A stretch of 64,000 bases of DNA from Pseudophaeobacter sp. (lineage in GTDB: Bacteria > Pseudomonadota > Alphaproteobacteria > Rhodobacterales > Rhodobacteraceae), in assembly GCA_027019165.1 (NCBI GenBank), contig JALUXC010000012.1:372001-436000 (forward strand). Direction: 5' to 3'. A model generated the notes under the pieces. It did no database searches. It was not told the origin of the DNA and saw only the letters and a program-made list of their open reading frames with translations. The position numbers and the translations under genes are program-made. Of this stretch, positions 52,617-61,375 are shown one piece after another. Position 1 is the first letter of the stretch. Each line of letters starts with the position of its first letter.

Positions 52617-53840
52617 ATGGCGCTTGATATCGATTTTGTGCGGGCACAGTTCCCGGCGTTTTCTGAAGCATCGCTGGAAGGTCAGGCCTTTTTCGAGAAT
52701 GCTGGTGGCTCATACACCTGCAAGCCTGTCATTGATCGGTTGATGCGTTTCTACACTCAGCGCAAGGTGCAACCCTATGCGCCCTACGAAGCTTCGACCC
52801 TTGCGGGCGCAGAGATGGACGAGGCGCGCCAACGGCTGGCGGCCGTGATGGGGGTTCAGACTGATGAGGTGAGCTTTGGCCCCTCAACCACGCAGAACAC
52901 CTATGTCTTGGCGCAGGCCTTTCGGCAGTTTCTGTCGCCGGGCGAAGCGATCATCGTCACCAATCAGGACCACGAGGCCAATACCGGCCCTTGGCGCCGT
53001 CTGGCCGAGGAAGGCGTGGAAATCCGGGAATGGAAGATCGATCCCACCACTGGGCATCTCGACCCGCGTGACCTGGAAGCCCTGCTGGATGAAAGCGTGC
53101 GGCTGGTCTGCTTTCCGCATTGCTCGAACGTAGTGGGGGAAATCAACCCGGTGACCGAGATCACAGCGCTCTGTCACGCGGCAGGGGCCTTTGTCTGTGT
53201 GGACGGGGTTTCTTATGCGCCGCATGGTTTGCCGAATGTTGATGTGCTTGGCCCAGATATCTACCTGTTTTCGGCCTACAAGACTTATGGCCCGCATCAG
53301 GGCATCATGGTGATCCGCCGCGCTTTGGGGGAATTGCTGCCGAACCAGGGGCACTATTTCAACGGCGGTGTGCTCTACAAGCGGTTCACACCCGCTGGGC
53401 CGGATCACGCGCAGGTGGCGGCTTCGGCGGGCATGGTTGACTACATCGACGCCCTTTGTGACCATCATGGCGGTCCGAGTGAGGGCGCCTCTGAACGCGC
53501 GGGCTTTGTCCACGATCTTATGCGCGCCCATGAGGTGAAGCTTCTCCAGCCGCTTCTGGATGCGCTGAAGGATCGCAACGATCTGCGCCTGTTGGGGCCG
53601 ACAGAGGCCGCGACCCGCGCGCCGACCGTGGCCGTTGCGGTCAATCGTCCCGGTGTCGATGTGGCAAAAGACCTGGCGGCGCATGGGATCATGGCCGGGG
53701 GCGGGGATTTTTACGCGGTGCGAGCGCTTGACGCGATGGGAGTTGATGCGGATCAGGGTGTCTTGCGGATGAGTTTCACCCATTACACCAGCGAAAATGA
53801 GGTGACACATCTGATCGAGGCCCTAGATCGCGTGCTGTAA
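52617..53840 (+). CDS. PLP-dependent aminotransferase class V / cysteine desulfurase-like
   Basis: A 407-residue fold-type I enzyme. VDGVSYAPHGLPNVDVLGPD is the cofactor Asp segment, and FSAYKTYGPHQG has the Schiff-base Lys222. FFENAGGSYTCKPVID starts the protein as in csd-like proteins. The flexible-loop Cys expected for true cysteine desulfurases was not identified at the usual place, so the substrate is uncertain. It follows the acuI terminator by about 110 bases and has its own promoter. In some roseobacters a similar gene follows dmdA-acuI. Confidence 0.85.
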   Translation: MALDIDFVRAQFPAFSEASLEGQAFFENAGGSYTCKPVIDRLMRFYTQRKVQPYAPYEASTLAGAEMDEARQRLAAVMGVQTDEVSFGPSTTQNTYVLAQAFRQFLSPGEAIIVTNQDHEANTGPWRRLAEEGVEIREWKIDPTTGHLDPRDLEALLDESVRLVCFPHCSNVVGEINPVTEITALCHAAGAFVCVDGVSYAPHGLPNVDVLGPDIYLFSAYKTYGPHQGIMVIRRALGELLPNQGHYFNGGVLYKRFTPAGPDHAQVAASAGMVDYIDALCDHHGGPSEGASERAGFVHDLMRAHEVKLLQPLLDALKDRNDLRLLGPTEAATRAPTVAVAVNRPGVDVAKDLAAHGIMAGGGDFYAVRALDAMGVDADQGVLRMSFTHYTSENEVTHLIEALDRVL

Positions 53841-53869
53841 GGATAACGCAGCACGAGGTCACTTCACAC

Positions 53870-55315
53870 ATGAGCAGCCAAGCCACGGCAGGCGCGCCGA
53901 TCATCTGGTGGATCAGGCGTGACCTGCGCCTTGCCGACAACCCGGCCCTGATGGCGGCAGTTGAACGCGGTACGCCGATCCTTCCGCTTTACATACTGGA
54001 TGCCGAGGATGAGAAGCTTGGTGCTGCACCGAAATTTCGCCTTGGGCTGGGGTTGGAGCATTTTGCAAAGGTATTGGCCGCGCGCGGCAGCCGACTGGTT
54101 TTGCGTCGGGGGGATGCGCTCAAGGTCCTGTCGGAGGTTGTCGGCGAGACCGGGGCTGTGGCCGTCTATTGGTCGCGGCTCTACGATCCGGGTGCGATTG
54201 AACGCGACACCAAGGTCAAAGAAAACCTGAAGACGCAAGGGATCGAGGCGAAATCCTTTGGCGGGCGGCTGTTGTTTGAACCCTGGACGGTAGAGACCAA
54301 GGCAGGCGGCATGTTCCGCGTCTACACTCCATTCTGGAAAGCGGTTCGGGAGCGGGAACCTGCCGCGCTTTTGCCCGAGCCAGGCAAGATCCCGGCGCCA
54401 GATGTCTGGCCCGATAGTGATGATCTTACAGATTGGAAGATGGGTGCCGCCATGCGTCGCGGCGCCGATGCCGTGTCGGTTCACTGCCGGGTCGGAGAGT
54501 CTGCTGCCCTCAACCGGCTAGATGAGTTCCTTGATGGATCTGTGGCACGATACAAGGATTTGCGGGATTTCCCGGCGCTCGATGCGACATCGGGGCTTTC
54601 AGAAAACCTGGCCTGGGGTGAAATCAGCCCGCACCGCATGTGGCACCTTGGCCAGCGCGCGATGGAGCAAAGCCGCAAGGGCGCAGAGCATTTCCTGAAA
54701 GAGGTGGTCTGGCGCGAGTTTGCCTATCATCTGATGTACCACACGCCCGAGATCCTGACCCGCAACTGGCGCGCCGAATGGGACAGTTTTGGCTGGCGCA
54801 CGGAAACAACTCCAGAGGTCGAGGCCTGGAAGCGCGGGCAGACAGGCTATGACTTTGTCGATGCGGCCATGCGGGAAATGTTTGTCACCGGCAAGATGCA
54901 CAACCGCGCGCGCATGATCGTGGCAAGCTTCCTCACCAAACACCTCATGGTGCATTGGAAGGTGGGCATGGACTGGTTCGCCGATTGTCTGGTGGACTGG
55001 GATCCGGCCTCGAATGCCATGGGCTGGCAATGGACGGCCGGGTCCGGCCCGGATGCTGCGCCGTTCTTTCGGATCTACAATCCCGAAGGGCAGATCGACA
55101 AATTCGACGCCGACCGCCGCTATGTTCGCCGCTGGATTGCCGAAGGCCAGCGCAACCCGCCCGAGACGGCCTTGGCCTTCTTTGACGCGACGCCGCTTGA
55201 TTGGGGGCTTTCGCCTGATCTCCCTCGTGCCAAACCGCTGATCGATCTCAAGGTCGGGCGGGAACGCGCGTTGGACGCTTACAGCGCCAATCGAAAGGTC
55301 GAAACGGCGGGGTAG
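53870..55315 (+). CDS. phr: deoxyribodipyrimidine photolyase / cryptochrome family
   Basis: A 481-residue flavoprotein repairing UV dimers with light. The N-terminal antenna domain starts IIWWIRRDLRLADNPAL. The FAD-binding half has FLKEVVWREFAYHLMYHTP, MHNRARMIVASFLTKHLMV and LVDWDPASNAMGWQWTAGSG, the classical class I signature. RIYNPEGQIDKFDAD closes the site. It starts 29 bases after the aminotransferase gene, so the two are probably co-transcribed. Sub-type (CPD or 6-4) is not certain. Confidence 0.95.
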   Translation: MSSQATAGAPIIWWIRRDLRLADNPALMAAVERGTPILPLYILDAEDEKLGAAPKFRLGLGLEHFAKVLAARGSRLVLRRGDALKVLSEVVGETGAVAVYWSRLYDPGAIERDTKVKENLKTQGIEAKSFGGRLLFEPWTVETKAGGMFRVYTPFWKAVREREPAALLPEPGKIPAPDVWPDSDDLTDWKMGAAMRRGADAVSVHCRVGESAALNRLDEFLDGSVARYKDLRDFPALDATSGLSENLAWGEISPHRMWHLGQRAMEQSRKGAEHFLKEVVWREFAYHLMYHTPEILTRNWRAEWDSFGWRTETTPEVEAWKRGQTGYDFVDAAMREMFVTGKMHNRARMIVASFLTKHLMVHWKVGMDWFADCLVDWDPASNAMGWQWTAGSGPDAAPFFRIYNPEGQIDKFDADRRYVRRWIAEGQRNPPETALAFFDATPLDWGLSPDLPRAKPLIDLKVGRERALDAYSANRKVETAG

Positions 55316-55438
55316 GGGCAGTTCCTTGTTCCCGGATCTAACCTCTTGTGCCGCGCGCAAGAAAACGGGACAGTGCGGTCGAACCGGGGCCGAGGACCAG
55401 TTTGGGCACGGCCACAATGCAGGAGTGGACATCAACCC

Positions 55439-55879
55439 ATGCCCAATGGAGCCCGACTGATTGCAGCGCTGTCCATGGCGCTTCTCGCCTTTGTTGCATC
55501 ACAACTGATCATGCCGTTGATGCCAGAAGGCACGGATTTTGGCTATTTTGTCCATGTCAACATGGCGATTGGTGTCGTGACGGGGTGGGTTTTGATGGGG
55601 CGGCGTGCAGGTGGCGGGCTTGTGCCTGCCATCAACAATGGTCTTACCGGTATGGCAGTCATGGTGTTTTGGGGCCTGTTTGCACAGGGCGTATGGGAAA
55701 TGTTCCGTTTGGCGATGCGTCACCGCTATGATGGCCCGTTCGAAGCGCTGAGCGCGATCTTTACGATTGGGCTGGACTATTTCTTTGTGATGGCCGTGCC
55801 ACATGTCCTGTTGGCCCTGGTCATTGGCGGCGTTCTGGCCGGGCTGGCTACGGAAAATGCGTTCAGGCGCTGGAGATAG
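55439..55879 (+). CDS. trgA: TrgA family membrane protein (tellurite resistance)
   Basis: A 146-residue inner-membrane protein with four hydrophobic segments: RLIAALSMALLAFVASQLIM, NMAIGVVTGWVLMG, GLTGMAVMVFWGLFAQGVWE and a C-terminal VPHVLLALVIGGVLAGLA. It corresponds to TrgA of Rhodobacter sphaeroides, required for high-level tellurite resistance by an unknown mechanism. The start at 55439 is the family-like ATG. It is followed after 28 bases by trgB. Confidence 0.85.
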   Translation: MPNGARLIAALSMALLAFVASQLIMPLMPEGTDFGYFVHVNMAIGVVTGWVLMGRRAGGGLVPAINNGLTGMAVMVFWGLFAQGVWEMFRLAMRHRYDGPFEALSAIFTIGLDYFFVMAVPHVLLALVIGGVLAGLATENAFRRWR

Positions 55880-55907
55880 GGCCGGGCCCAAAAGGAATTC
55901 CAAACAC

Positions 55908-57035
55908 ATGACAGATTTCTTTTTCTATGGGACGCTGCGCCATGTGCCGCTTCTGGCCGTGGTCCTGGGCAGAAGCGTCGAGCGGCTAGCCGTGGAACCT
56001 GCGACACTGGTCGACCACAGGGTTTCTTGCGTTTCCGGACAGATATATCCCGTGATTGAAAGCCACGCAGGCAGTGAGGCGCAGGGTATACTGCTGCGGG
56101 ATTTGTCTGAGGCGGACCTTGCTTCGCTTGATTTTTATGAGGGTGGGTTTGGCTATGCGCTGAGATCCGCTTCTGTCCGGCTGGAGAGCGGCGATGTGGT
56201 TTCGGCCGAGGTCTATTTCTCAAAGGCCGGCTCCCTTCAGACGGATGGTCCCTGGGATCTTGCCACCTGGGAGCGGGACTGGGCGGCGGTATCCATGCGG
56301 GCCGCTGAAGAAATGATGGCCTATCATGGGCGTATGACGGCTCAGGAAATTGCTCGGATCTACCCCGCGATGTTCCGCCGTGCCTCCGCCTGGTTGGCGG
56401 CGCAGGCACGGCCTGAGGACCCGGAACACGATCTGTCTCAGGATGTGCAGGTGCACCGGCACAAGCGGGCCTTTGTCAACTTTTTCGCCATGGAAGAAAT
56501 GGATCTGCAGTTTCGCCGTTTCGATGGCACGTTCAGCCCGGTGATCAATCGCTGCGCGGCTTTGGTGGGGCGGGCTTCGGTGATCCTGCCTTATGACCCG
56601 GTGCGCGATGAGGTGCTATTGGTCGAGCAGTTCCGCGCGGCCACTTACATCGCCGGGGAACAGCGCCCCTGGATGTGGGAGCCGGTTGCCGGTTTGATCG
56701 ATCCCGGCGAAACGCCTGAACAGGCCGCTGTTCGTGAGGCCACGGAAGAGGCCGGGCTCGAGGTCTGCCGTCTCGAACCTGTGGCTGAGGTCTACCCGTC
56801 AAGTGGGGCCTCGGGCGAATTCATCCATGTGTTTGTGGGCCTTGCAGATCTGTCAGACGTGCAAGGCGGCGGTGGTCTGGATAGCGAAAATGAAGACATC
56901 CGCAGTAAAGTCATTTCGTTCCGGGAATTGATGGATGGCGTAGACGCGCGTACCTATCAGGATATGCCTCTGGTGACAGCGGCATTGTGGTTGGCCCGGC
57001 ACCGGGAGAGGCTCCGCTCGCAGAATGGCGAATAG
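55908..57035 (+). CDS. trgB: TrgB: gamma-glutamylcyclotransferase-like + NUDIX fusion
   Basis: A 375-residue two-domain protein. Residues ~1-130 form a GGCT-like (AIG2) domain: FFYGTLRHVPLLAVVLG and DFYEGGFGYALRSASV with the catalytic-like Glu. Residues ~190-370 are a NUDIX domain with the perfect box GLIDPGETPEQAAVREATEE plus AGL, likely an ADP-ribose or nucleoside-diphosphate hydrolase. TrgB with TrgA contributes to tellurite resistance in R. sphaeroides. AAAAGGA lies upstream of the ATG. The following gene is cysK, as in Rhodobacter. Confidence 0.87.
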   Translation: MTDFFFYGTLRHVPLLAVVLGRSVERLAVEPATLVDHRVSCVSGQIYPVIESHAGSEAQGILLRDLSEADLASLDFYEGGFGYALRSASVRLESGDVVSAEVYFSKAGSLQTDGPWDLATWERDWAAVSMRAAEEMMAYHGRMTAQEIARIYPAMFRRASAWLAAQARPEDPEHDLSQDVQVHRHKRAFVNFFAMEEMDLQFRRFDGTFSPVINRCAALVGRASVILPYDPVRDEVLLVEQFRAATYIAGEQRPWMWEPVAGLIDPGETPEQAAVREATEEAGLEVCRLEPVAEVYPSSGASGEFIHVFVGLADLSDVQGGGGLDSENEDIRSKVISFRELMDGVDARTYQDMPLVTAALWLARHRERLRSQNGE

Positions 57036-57113
57036 GCCGTTTGGCGAGACCTCATGCCTTGTGATCGGGCAGGGGCTTGGCTAAGTCTTTGTGGAACGAC
57101 TGAAAGGGATACC

Positions 57114-58148
57114 ATGCGCATTGCACGTGACCTGGCCGATGCGATCGGTCATACGCCTCTGATCCGGCTGAACCGCGTCAGCGAGGAAACCGGCTGTGAA
57201 ATCCTCGGCAAGGCGGAGTTCATGAACCCCGGCCAGTCCGTCAAGGATCGCGCGGCGCTTTACATCATCCGCGATGCGATTGCGCGCGGGGATCTGAAAC
57301 CGGGGGGCACCATTGTTGAAGGCACCGCGGGCAATACCGGTATCGGTCTTGCGCTGGTCGGCGCCTCGATGGGCTTCAAGACCGTGATCGTCATTCCCGA
57401 AACCCAGTCCGAAGAGAAGAAGGACATGCTGCGCCTTGCTGGCGCGCAGCTGGTGCAGGTGCCTGCGGCGCCCTATCGCAACCCGAACAACTTTGTGCGC
57501 TATTCCGAACGTCTGGCCAAGGAACTGGCAAAGACAGAACCCAATGGCGCGATCTGGGCCAACCAGTTCGACAATGTTGCCAACCGTCAGGCCCATGTGG
57601 AAACCACCGGCCCCGAGATCTGGCAGCAGACCGATGGCAAGGTAGATGGTTTCATCTGCGCGGTCGGATCGGGCGGCACCCTGGCAGGCGTGGCCGAGGC
57701 GCTGCAACCCAAGGGCGTGAAGATCGGCCTTGCCGATCCGATGGGAGCGGGGCTTTACAGCTATTACACCACCGGTGAGATCGCCATGGAAGGATCTTCC
57801 ATTGCCGAGGGTATCGGGCAGGTCCGCATCACGAAGAACCTTGAAGGGTTCACACCGGATTTCAACTATCAGGTGCCCGACGAGGAAGCGTTGCCTTACG
57901 TCTTTGACCTGCTGCACAACGAAGGCTTGGTTCTCGGCGGCTCTTCGGCCGTCAACATTGCCGGGGCCGTGCGCATGGCCAAGGAGATGGGGCCGGGCAA
58001 GACCATCGTCACCGTCCTGTGCGACTATGGCACGCGCTATCAGTCCAAGCTGTTCAACCCTGATTTCCTGCGCGAGAAAAGCCTCCCGGTCCCGGATTGG
58101 ATGACGCACGCACCGGCCTCGATCCCGGGCGTCTTCGAAGACGTCTGA
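57114..58148 (+). CDS. cysK: cysteine synthase A (O-acetylserine sulfhydrylase)
   Basis: A 344-residue PLP enzyme making cysteine from O-acetylserine and sulfide. IGHTPLIRLNRVS and NPGQSVKDRAALYII (Schiff-base Lys44), the TAGNTGIGLALVG substrate loop, the phosphate-binding GSGGTLAGVAEAL and the LGGSSAVNIAG segment are present. Start ATG with AAAGGGAT upstream. In R. sphaeroides cysK adjoins trgB and also affects tellurite resistance, matching the arrangement here. Confidence 0.95.
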   Translation: MRIARDLADAIGHTPLIRLNRVSEETGCEILGKAEFMNPGQSVKDRAALYIIRDAIARGDLKPGGTIVEGTAGNTGIGLALVGASMGFKTVIVIPETQSEEKKDMLRLAGAQLVQVPAAPYRNPNNFVRYSERLAKELAKTEPNGAIWANQFDNVANRQAHVETTGPEIWQQTDGKVDGFICAVGSGGTLAGVAEALQPKGVKIGLADPMGAGLYSYYTTGEIAMEGSSIAEGIGQVRITKNLEGFTPDFNYQVPDEEALPYVFDLLHNEGLVLGGSSAVNIAGAVRMAKEMGPGKTIVTVLCDYGTRYQSKLFNPDFLREKSLPVPDWMTHAPASIPGVFEDV

Positions 58149-58154
58149 CGCGAC

Positions 58155-60581
58155 ATGAAAGACGCGGTCGCCTTGTTTCGGGTCTGGGTGTTGGGGCTGA
58201 CGCTTCTGGTCAGCCTGGCGTTGTCTGCGGCGGCGCAGATTACCGATGCGGACCGCGCCTACGTCGCTGAGTGGCAAAAGACGGCGTCTCGCGCTGAACA
58301 GGTGATCGATGCCAATCGCGCCTCAAGTGCGGCCTTGGAGCAGCTTCGCAACGAGTTGGTGCGCTATCGTCAGACATTTCTGACGGCCGGTACTGAGAAC
58401 GCTGATCGGATCCGAACGCTCGAAGGGCAGCTGCAGGCGTTGGGGCCTGCGCCGGAGGACGGAGCAACCGAGGCGGACGATATTGCCCAGTTGCGCGCCA
58501 GCCTTCAAGACCAGCTCAGCGCCCTTCGCGTGCCTCGGGTTGTGGCCGAAGAAGCTTACAGCCGCGCAGCAGGGCTGATTTCAGAAATAGACAAGATCGT
58601 ACGCGAACGACGCACAAAACGGCTGTTGGAGCGAGGTCCATCGCCGCTCAACCCGCAGTACTGGCCCGGTGCTTTGGCGGATCTCACAGAGGCGGGCGTT
58701 GCCATTTGGCACGAAAGCGCGTCGCAGCTGCGAAATGACACCACGAGAGAGAGGATCGGCAACAACCTTCCGGCGATTGTGGTCTTACTGGCGCTGTCAG
58801 GGCTGTTGGTCTTTCGGGGGCGTCCCTGGGCTCGCGCAATTGGCCAGTATCTGCGTCAGTTCGGGGCGCGCGGGACCGGCGTTTGGGCCTTTGTCGTATC
58901 GTTGCTGCAGGTTGGTCTGCCGTTCGCCGGGGTGCTGCTTTTGTCAGCGGCAGTCGATCTGACGGGGATTCTTGGGCTCCGCGGGACGCTGCTAGGCAGC
59001 TCGGTGCCCTACTGGGCCTTGCTGATCCTGTCGTTTCACTGGCTGGGAGAGCAGCTGTTTCCTGCCAGCGGTGCAGAGGCTTTGGTGGGGGTGCCGGACA
59101 ACCGGCGGCGTCAGGCTCGTTTGCTTGTTGACCTCTTGGCGCTGCTTTTGGTGCTGCAGGATGCCTTGATCCGGCTTGAGCAGATCGAGCGGATCTCTGT
59201 GGAATCTCATGCGGTACTTGGATTTCCGCTGGTGGCTGGTGTCGCCTTGGTTCTGATGCGGCTGCAACGTCTCGCCCTGGTCCCACGCCAGGATCGTGCA
59301 GCCGAAGATGATGACAGTGCCGTCAGCGGTTTGAGCCGTGTCTTTGCACTCATCCGTCGCGGAACCTTTGCTCTTGCGGTTCTGGCGCCTTTGCTTTCGG
59401 CCGTTGGTTACACCAATGCAGCCGAAGCGCTGATCTATCCGGCCATCTCGACCCTGGCCCTTTTGGGTGGCACGCTTGTCCTGCAGCGGTTCATCGGCGA
59501 TATTTACGGGCTGATCAGCGGCAAAGGGCAGGCAGCAAGAGACTCGCTTTTTGCGGCGATGATCGGATTTGTTCTGGTGCTATTGTCCTTGCCGCTGCTG
59601 GCTCTGATCTGGGGCGCTCGGGTGGCCGATCTGACCGAGTTGTGGTCCAGCTTCCTGGCCGGTTTCCAGATTGGCGATACGCAGATTTCTCCGGCCGCCT
59701 TTTTGAGCTTTGCCTTGGTTTTCGGGGTGGGCTATGTGACCACCCGGATCGTGCAAAGCAGCCTGCGCAACACGTTGCTTCCGAAAACCAGGATCGACCC
59801 CGGCGGGCAGAACGCGATCGTCTCGGGGCTCGGCTATGTGGGTATCTTCCTCTCTGCTGTCGTTGCGATCTCTCTCGCGGGGCTCGACCTGTCCTCGCTT
59901 GCCATAGTGGCAGGTGCCTTGTCGGTAGGCATTGGTTTCGGACTTCAAACGATCGTTTCAAATTTTGTCTCTGGCATCATTTTGCTGATTGAGCGGCCAA
60001 TCTCCAAAGGCGACTGGATCGAGGTCGGCGGTTTGATGGGCTACGTGCGTGACATATCGGTACGATCAACCCGGATCGAAACCTTCGACCGCACGGATGT
60101 CATCGTGCCGAATTCGGATCTGATCAGCGGAACCGTCACGAACTATACCCGAAACAATACGGTTGGTCGGGTCATCGTTCCGGTGGGCGTGGCCTATGGA
60201 ACGGATTTGCGTCTGGTTGAATCCATTTTGATGGAGATCGCAGAAGCCCATCCGATGGTCCTGATGAATCCCGGGCCCAGCGTCGTGTTTCAGGGGTTTG
60301 GCGCGGATAGTCTGGAGTTTGAGATCCGTGCGATCCTTCGGGATGTCAACTGGGTTCTCTCAGTAAAGTCGGACATGAACTACGAGATCGCACGGCGCTT
60401 CCAGGAAGCGGGAATTGAAATCCCGTTCGCACAGCGGGATATCTGGATCAGGAACCTCGACCATTTGCAAAATCCAATCGGACCATTGGCATCAGGACCT
60501 GTCGAGACCGGAGCAACAAAAAACCCTGTGAAGCCGGACCTCGCAGATCTCGACCCCGATCAAGCGGATGGTGAAGACTGA
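58155..60581 (+). CDS. large MscS-type mechanosensitive channel (DUF3772)
   Basis: An 808-residue exported channel. An N-terminal signal-like segment (LTLLVSLALSAAAQ) is followed by a periplasmic coiled coil of ~180 residues (DUF3772). Then come about ten TM helices (~200-590) and the MscS pore and beta domain: VAGALSVGIGFGLQTIVSNF is the pore-lining TM3, IERPISKGDWIEVGGLMGYV the beta domain, and IPFAQRDIWIRN the C-terminal end. It protects cells from osmotic down-shock. It starts 6 bases after cysK, so may be co-transcribed. Confidence 0.92.
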   Translation: MKDAVALFRVWVLGLTLLVSLALSAAAQITDADRAYVAEWQKTASRAEQVIDANRASSAALEQLRNELVRYRQTFLTAGTENADRIRTLEGQLQALGPAPEDGATEADDIAQLRASLQDQLSALRVPRVVAEEAYSRAAGLISEIDKIVRERRTKRLLERGPSPLNPQYWPGALADLTEAGVAIWHESASQLRNDTTRERIGNNLPAIVVLLALSGLLVFRGRPWARAIGQYLRQFGARGTGVWAFVVSLLQVGLPFAGVLLLSAAVDLTGILGLRGTLLGSSVPYWALLILSFHWLGEQLFPASGAEALVGVPDNRRRQARLLVDLLALLLVLQDALIRLEQIERISVESHAVLGFPLVAGVALVLMRLQRLALVPRQDRAAEDDDSAVSGLSRVFALIRRGTFALAVLAPLLSAVGYTNAAEALIYPAISTLALLGGTLVLQRFIGDIYGLISGKGQAARDSLFAAMIGFVLVLLSLPLLALIWGARVADLTELWSSFLAGFQIGDTQISPAAFLSFALVFGVGYVTTRIVQSSLRNTLLPKTRIDPGGQNAIVSGLGYVGIFLSAVVAISLAGLDLSSLAIVAGALSVGIGFGLQTIVSNFVSGIILLIERPISKGDWIEVGGLMGYVRDISVRSTRIETFDRTDVIVPNSDLISGTVTNYTRNNTVGRVIVPVGVAYGTDLRLVESILMEIAEAHPMVLMNPGPSVVFQGFGADSLEFEIRAILRDVNWVLSVKSDMNYEIARRFQEAGIEIPFAQRDIWIRNLDHLQNPIGPLASGPVETGATKNPVKPDLADLDPDQADGED

Positions 60582-61375
60582 TTGCAAAAGCCCTATGTCT
60601 ACGGACGGCATTGAGGTGCAGCAATAGGTGCGGTTTGCTCTGCGAGGTGTGTTTTCCTGGCAGGTTTGGCGTTTGATTGCGAAGCGATTCTATCGTCACG
60701 TCCAACACAGGTTGTTTTGTAGGCTTCCACAATCCTGGCTTTCTTTGGGCATTGTGGCTGGTGGCGAAAAGTTGGCAATGTGTCCGGCTGTCCTCGTTTC
60801 GGTTGCTATTCCCGGATGAGGGGCGGGATTAATGGTCGTTTGGAAACAGTCGCAGCCTGAGCTTGGGGCAATTGAGATTTCTTCTGTGCGCAGGAGGGAG
60901 CGTTGTTGGCGAGGGGTGTTGTTTAAGTGTCTGAAAAATTTTACGAAAATGTGATCTTCTCAGTGTTGTCGCCGATACGTACGTTCTCCCAACGGTTTTT
61001 GCCGCCTTTTGTCTCTTAATATTCGGTTAAATTTTTCGCTTTGAGAGCATGTGGCCGTGGAGTAGCTTGATTTTGCCCATTTGGGGGGGCTTTTGTTGAG
61101 TGTTGGTGACACCTATCTGTTTGAGTTGCCTATGATCGGACCGCCTGGTCATCTACCGCTTCTTTGAAGTGCTTGGTGGAGGCTAAAGGCGTCCGAATTG
61201 GCAGATGTACCTGCGACATGTCGCCAAAAGGCAGTCTTTTGGTTCTAAGCCTTCCCCCGTCTGCAAGAGGGTCGCATTGCGGCGTTGGCCGTACCTGCGT
61301 TGTCGCGCTGGCGCTTTGATCGTTCCGGCGAAAAACAAGGTTCTGGTGCAATAGCGTGCCGCCAAGGAGGCTGTG
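60582..61375. other. 794-base AT-richer interval without supported gene
   Basis: No open frame here has a family-like sequence plus a good RBS. The segment is richer in A+T than its neighbours (A/T runs at 60945-60960 and 61018-61045). It holds a CtrA-like box at 61016-61030 and otherwise looks like the leader of the following RTX gene. No clear terminator for the channel gene was found. Confidence 0.5.
61016..61030. promoter_or_regulatory. candidate CtrA-binding site
   Basis: TTAA-TATTCGG-TTAA matches TTAA-N7-TTAA(C), except that the final base is A rather than C. It is about 345 bases upstream of the RTX gene. An A/T-rich match like this can occur by chance. Confidence 0.35.

Noticed and set aside
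60628-60819. 63-residue ORF in the RTX leader
   Set aside because: No RBS, unusual composition, and no recognisable motif.
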